A stretch of DNA of 31,633 nucleotides from Candidatus Levyibacteriota bacterium (GTDB lineage Bacteria > Patescibacteria > Microgenomatia > Levybacterales > UBA12049): assembly GCA_003173915.1 (NCBI GenBank), contig PPGL01000105.1, positions 1-31,633 of the forward strand, in the 5' to 3' direction. Position 1 is the stretch's first letter; each line of letters opens with the position of its first letter. Position numbers and translations under genes: made by a program. The notes below the pieces were generated by a model, which saw only the letters and a list, made by a program, of their open reading frames with translations, was not told where the DNA came from and made no database searches. This document shows positions 30,947 through 31,633 of this stretch, in pieces.

Positions 30947-31633
30947 CTACAGGACTTTAATTGACTGAAGTTTTTCCTTCAAAGTCAGAGAAATAAAGGT
31001 CACAAGTGCCAGCTGTCTTTTGATTCTCCACGGCTGGCGGATAAGTCGATATAACCAACCCATACCTATACTATTTATAATACTAGGTGCGCGAAGCGAA
31101 GGATCTGCAATCTGATCCAGCGCTCCACCCACTCCCATCATCATCTTTACTGGAATTTTCCCAACGTGCTCTGCCATCCATAACTCTTGCTTTGGATGCC
31201 CAAAAGCAACAAAAAGAATGTCTAATTTAGCCTTAAGCGGAAAGGGTAAAGCGTTAAGGGAAACCTTCCTCTTATTCCCCTCCGGCGGAGGGGAACCAAA
31301 GGGGTGGGTACTTGCTACATGATACGTACTACTTGCTACTTCTTTCTGAACTGGCAAGTCTTGAATCCACTCCTCCCCTACAAAGCCTACTTTAAGTTCT
31401 GGGTACTTCAAACGCAAGCACTCGACAGCTTTTACTGCTACTCCTTCTTTCCCCCCAAGAAATCCTACTGTAATAGGCTGATTGGCAAATTTTTCACACA
31501 GCCTTTCCACGAAGTTTGTGCCAATTATTCGCGCTTTTAAGGGTTTGTGAAGGAGCTTGCCTGCTAAGAAAACCCCGATACCATCACACAAGGCTAAATT
31601 TGCATTGTTGAGAGCTTTTGCAAAGGAAAAATT
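30947..31633 (-). CDS. WecG/TagA/CpsF-family glycosyltransferase (GT26), 5' end outside window
   Basis: The frame is open to the window edge; the upstream residues ALNNANLALCDGIGVFLAGK match the conserved start of the GT26 core, so the TTG at 31591 is not the true start. Further landmarks are VGFLGGKEGVAVKAVECL, LDILFVAFGHPKQELWM and GVGGALDQIAD, then APSIINSIGMGWLYRLIRQP. The family transfers ManNAc(A) or a related sugar to a lipid-linked acceptor in enterobacterial common antigen, teichoic acid or capsule synthesis. An unusual insert of about 40 residues (VASSTYHVASTHPFGSPPPE, then GNKRKVSLNALPFPLK) lies just before the LDILFVAFG strand and is encoded by repeat-like DNA. Confidence 0.88.
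   Translation of the reverse strand, partial: NFSFAKALNNANLALCDGIGVFLAGKLLHKPLKARIIGTNFVERLCEKFANQPITVGFLGGKEGVAVKAVECLRLKYPELKVGFVGEEWIQDLPVQKEVASSTYHVASTHPFGSPPPEGNKRKVSLNALPFPLKAKLDILFVAFGHPKQELWMAEHVGKIPVKMMMGVGGALDQIADPSLRAPSIINSIGMGWLYRLIRQPWRIKRQLALVTFISLTLKEKLQSIKVL
31225..31350. repeat. Repeat-like insert inside the GT26 gene
   Basis: A perfect 10-bp palindrome TTCCCCTCCG-G-CGGAGGGGAA (31275-31295) is flanked by GGGGTGGGTA, two CTTGCTAC copies (31312 and 31332 region) and an AAGCG/TAAAGCGTTAAGGG stretch. This composition is typical of intergenic repeats, but here it is read in frame. Confidence 0.6.

Noticed and set aside
1..31633. tRNA or rRNA genes
   Set aside because: I looked for T-loop-like GTTCGA/GTTCAA motifs with acceptor stems; the only GGTTCAA hit (21911) belongs to the rplL terminator. 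A tRNAscan run could still find one.

Overview
The window (about 38% GC by eye) looks like a chromosomal segment of a Candidate Phyla Radiation / Patescibacteria bacterium, probably of the Microgenomates group. The reasons are a compact secE-nusG-rplK-rplA / rplJ-rplL ribosomal block, an L1 protein with a long charged N-terminal extension, very few Shine-Dalgarno sequences, many small orphan proteins, and dispersed TGTCAT...ATGACA palindromes. The lineage assignment is inference; there is no rRNA in the window.

Layout. 1-6751: the end of an unknown reverse-strand gene, a large secreted PQQ-type sugar dehydrogenase (GSDH-PKD-PA14-Pro/Thr linker), two orphan proteins, a GlsB/YeaQ-like membrane protein, a YflT-like stress protein and a PAP2 phosphatase. 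6758-9995: galU on the reverse strand, then secE, nusG, rplK and rplA. 10018-20666: a roughly 10.7 kb accessory block of orphan genes that separates rplA from rplJ. 20720-21945: promoter, L10 leader with attenuator, rplJ, rplL and a strong terminator. 21992-24345: small orphan genes, a DUF218-like protein, an excisionase/MerR-type HTH protein and a GIY-YIG gene framed by inverted repeats. 24631-31633: galT with a downstream HExxH protein, a GT4 glycosyltransferase, a trehalose-6-phosphate synthase-like GT20 enzyme, a possible nucleotidyltransferase and a partial WecG/TagA-type GT26 enzyme.

The most unusual content is the accessory block. Its centre is a 1627-residue protein with two Bergerat-fold (GHKL) ATPase signatures and a C-terminal HELVH zinc-peptidase motif. 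Seven or eight small reverse-strand genes surround it. At least two of them are clear paralogues, and several have their own promoter. I cannot assign a function; an ATP-driven protease or chaperone-like machine with partner or substrate proteins is one hypothesis.

At least eight genes have a TANNNT -10 hexamer ending exactly 6 nt before the ATG, so leaderless mRNAs look common here. The sugar genes (galU, galT, otsA-like, GT4, GT26) fit nucleotide-sugar and surface-polysaccharide metabolism plus trehalose-type osmoprotection.
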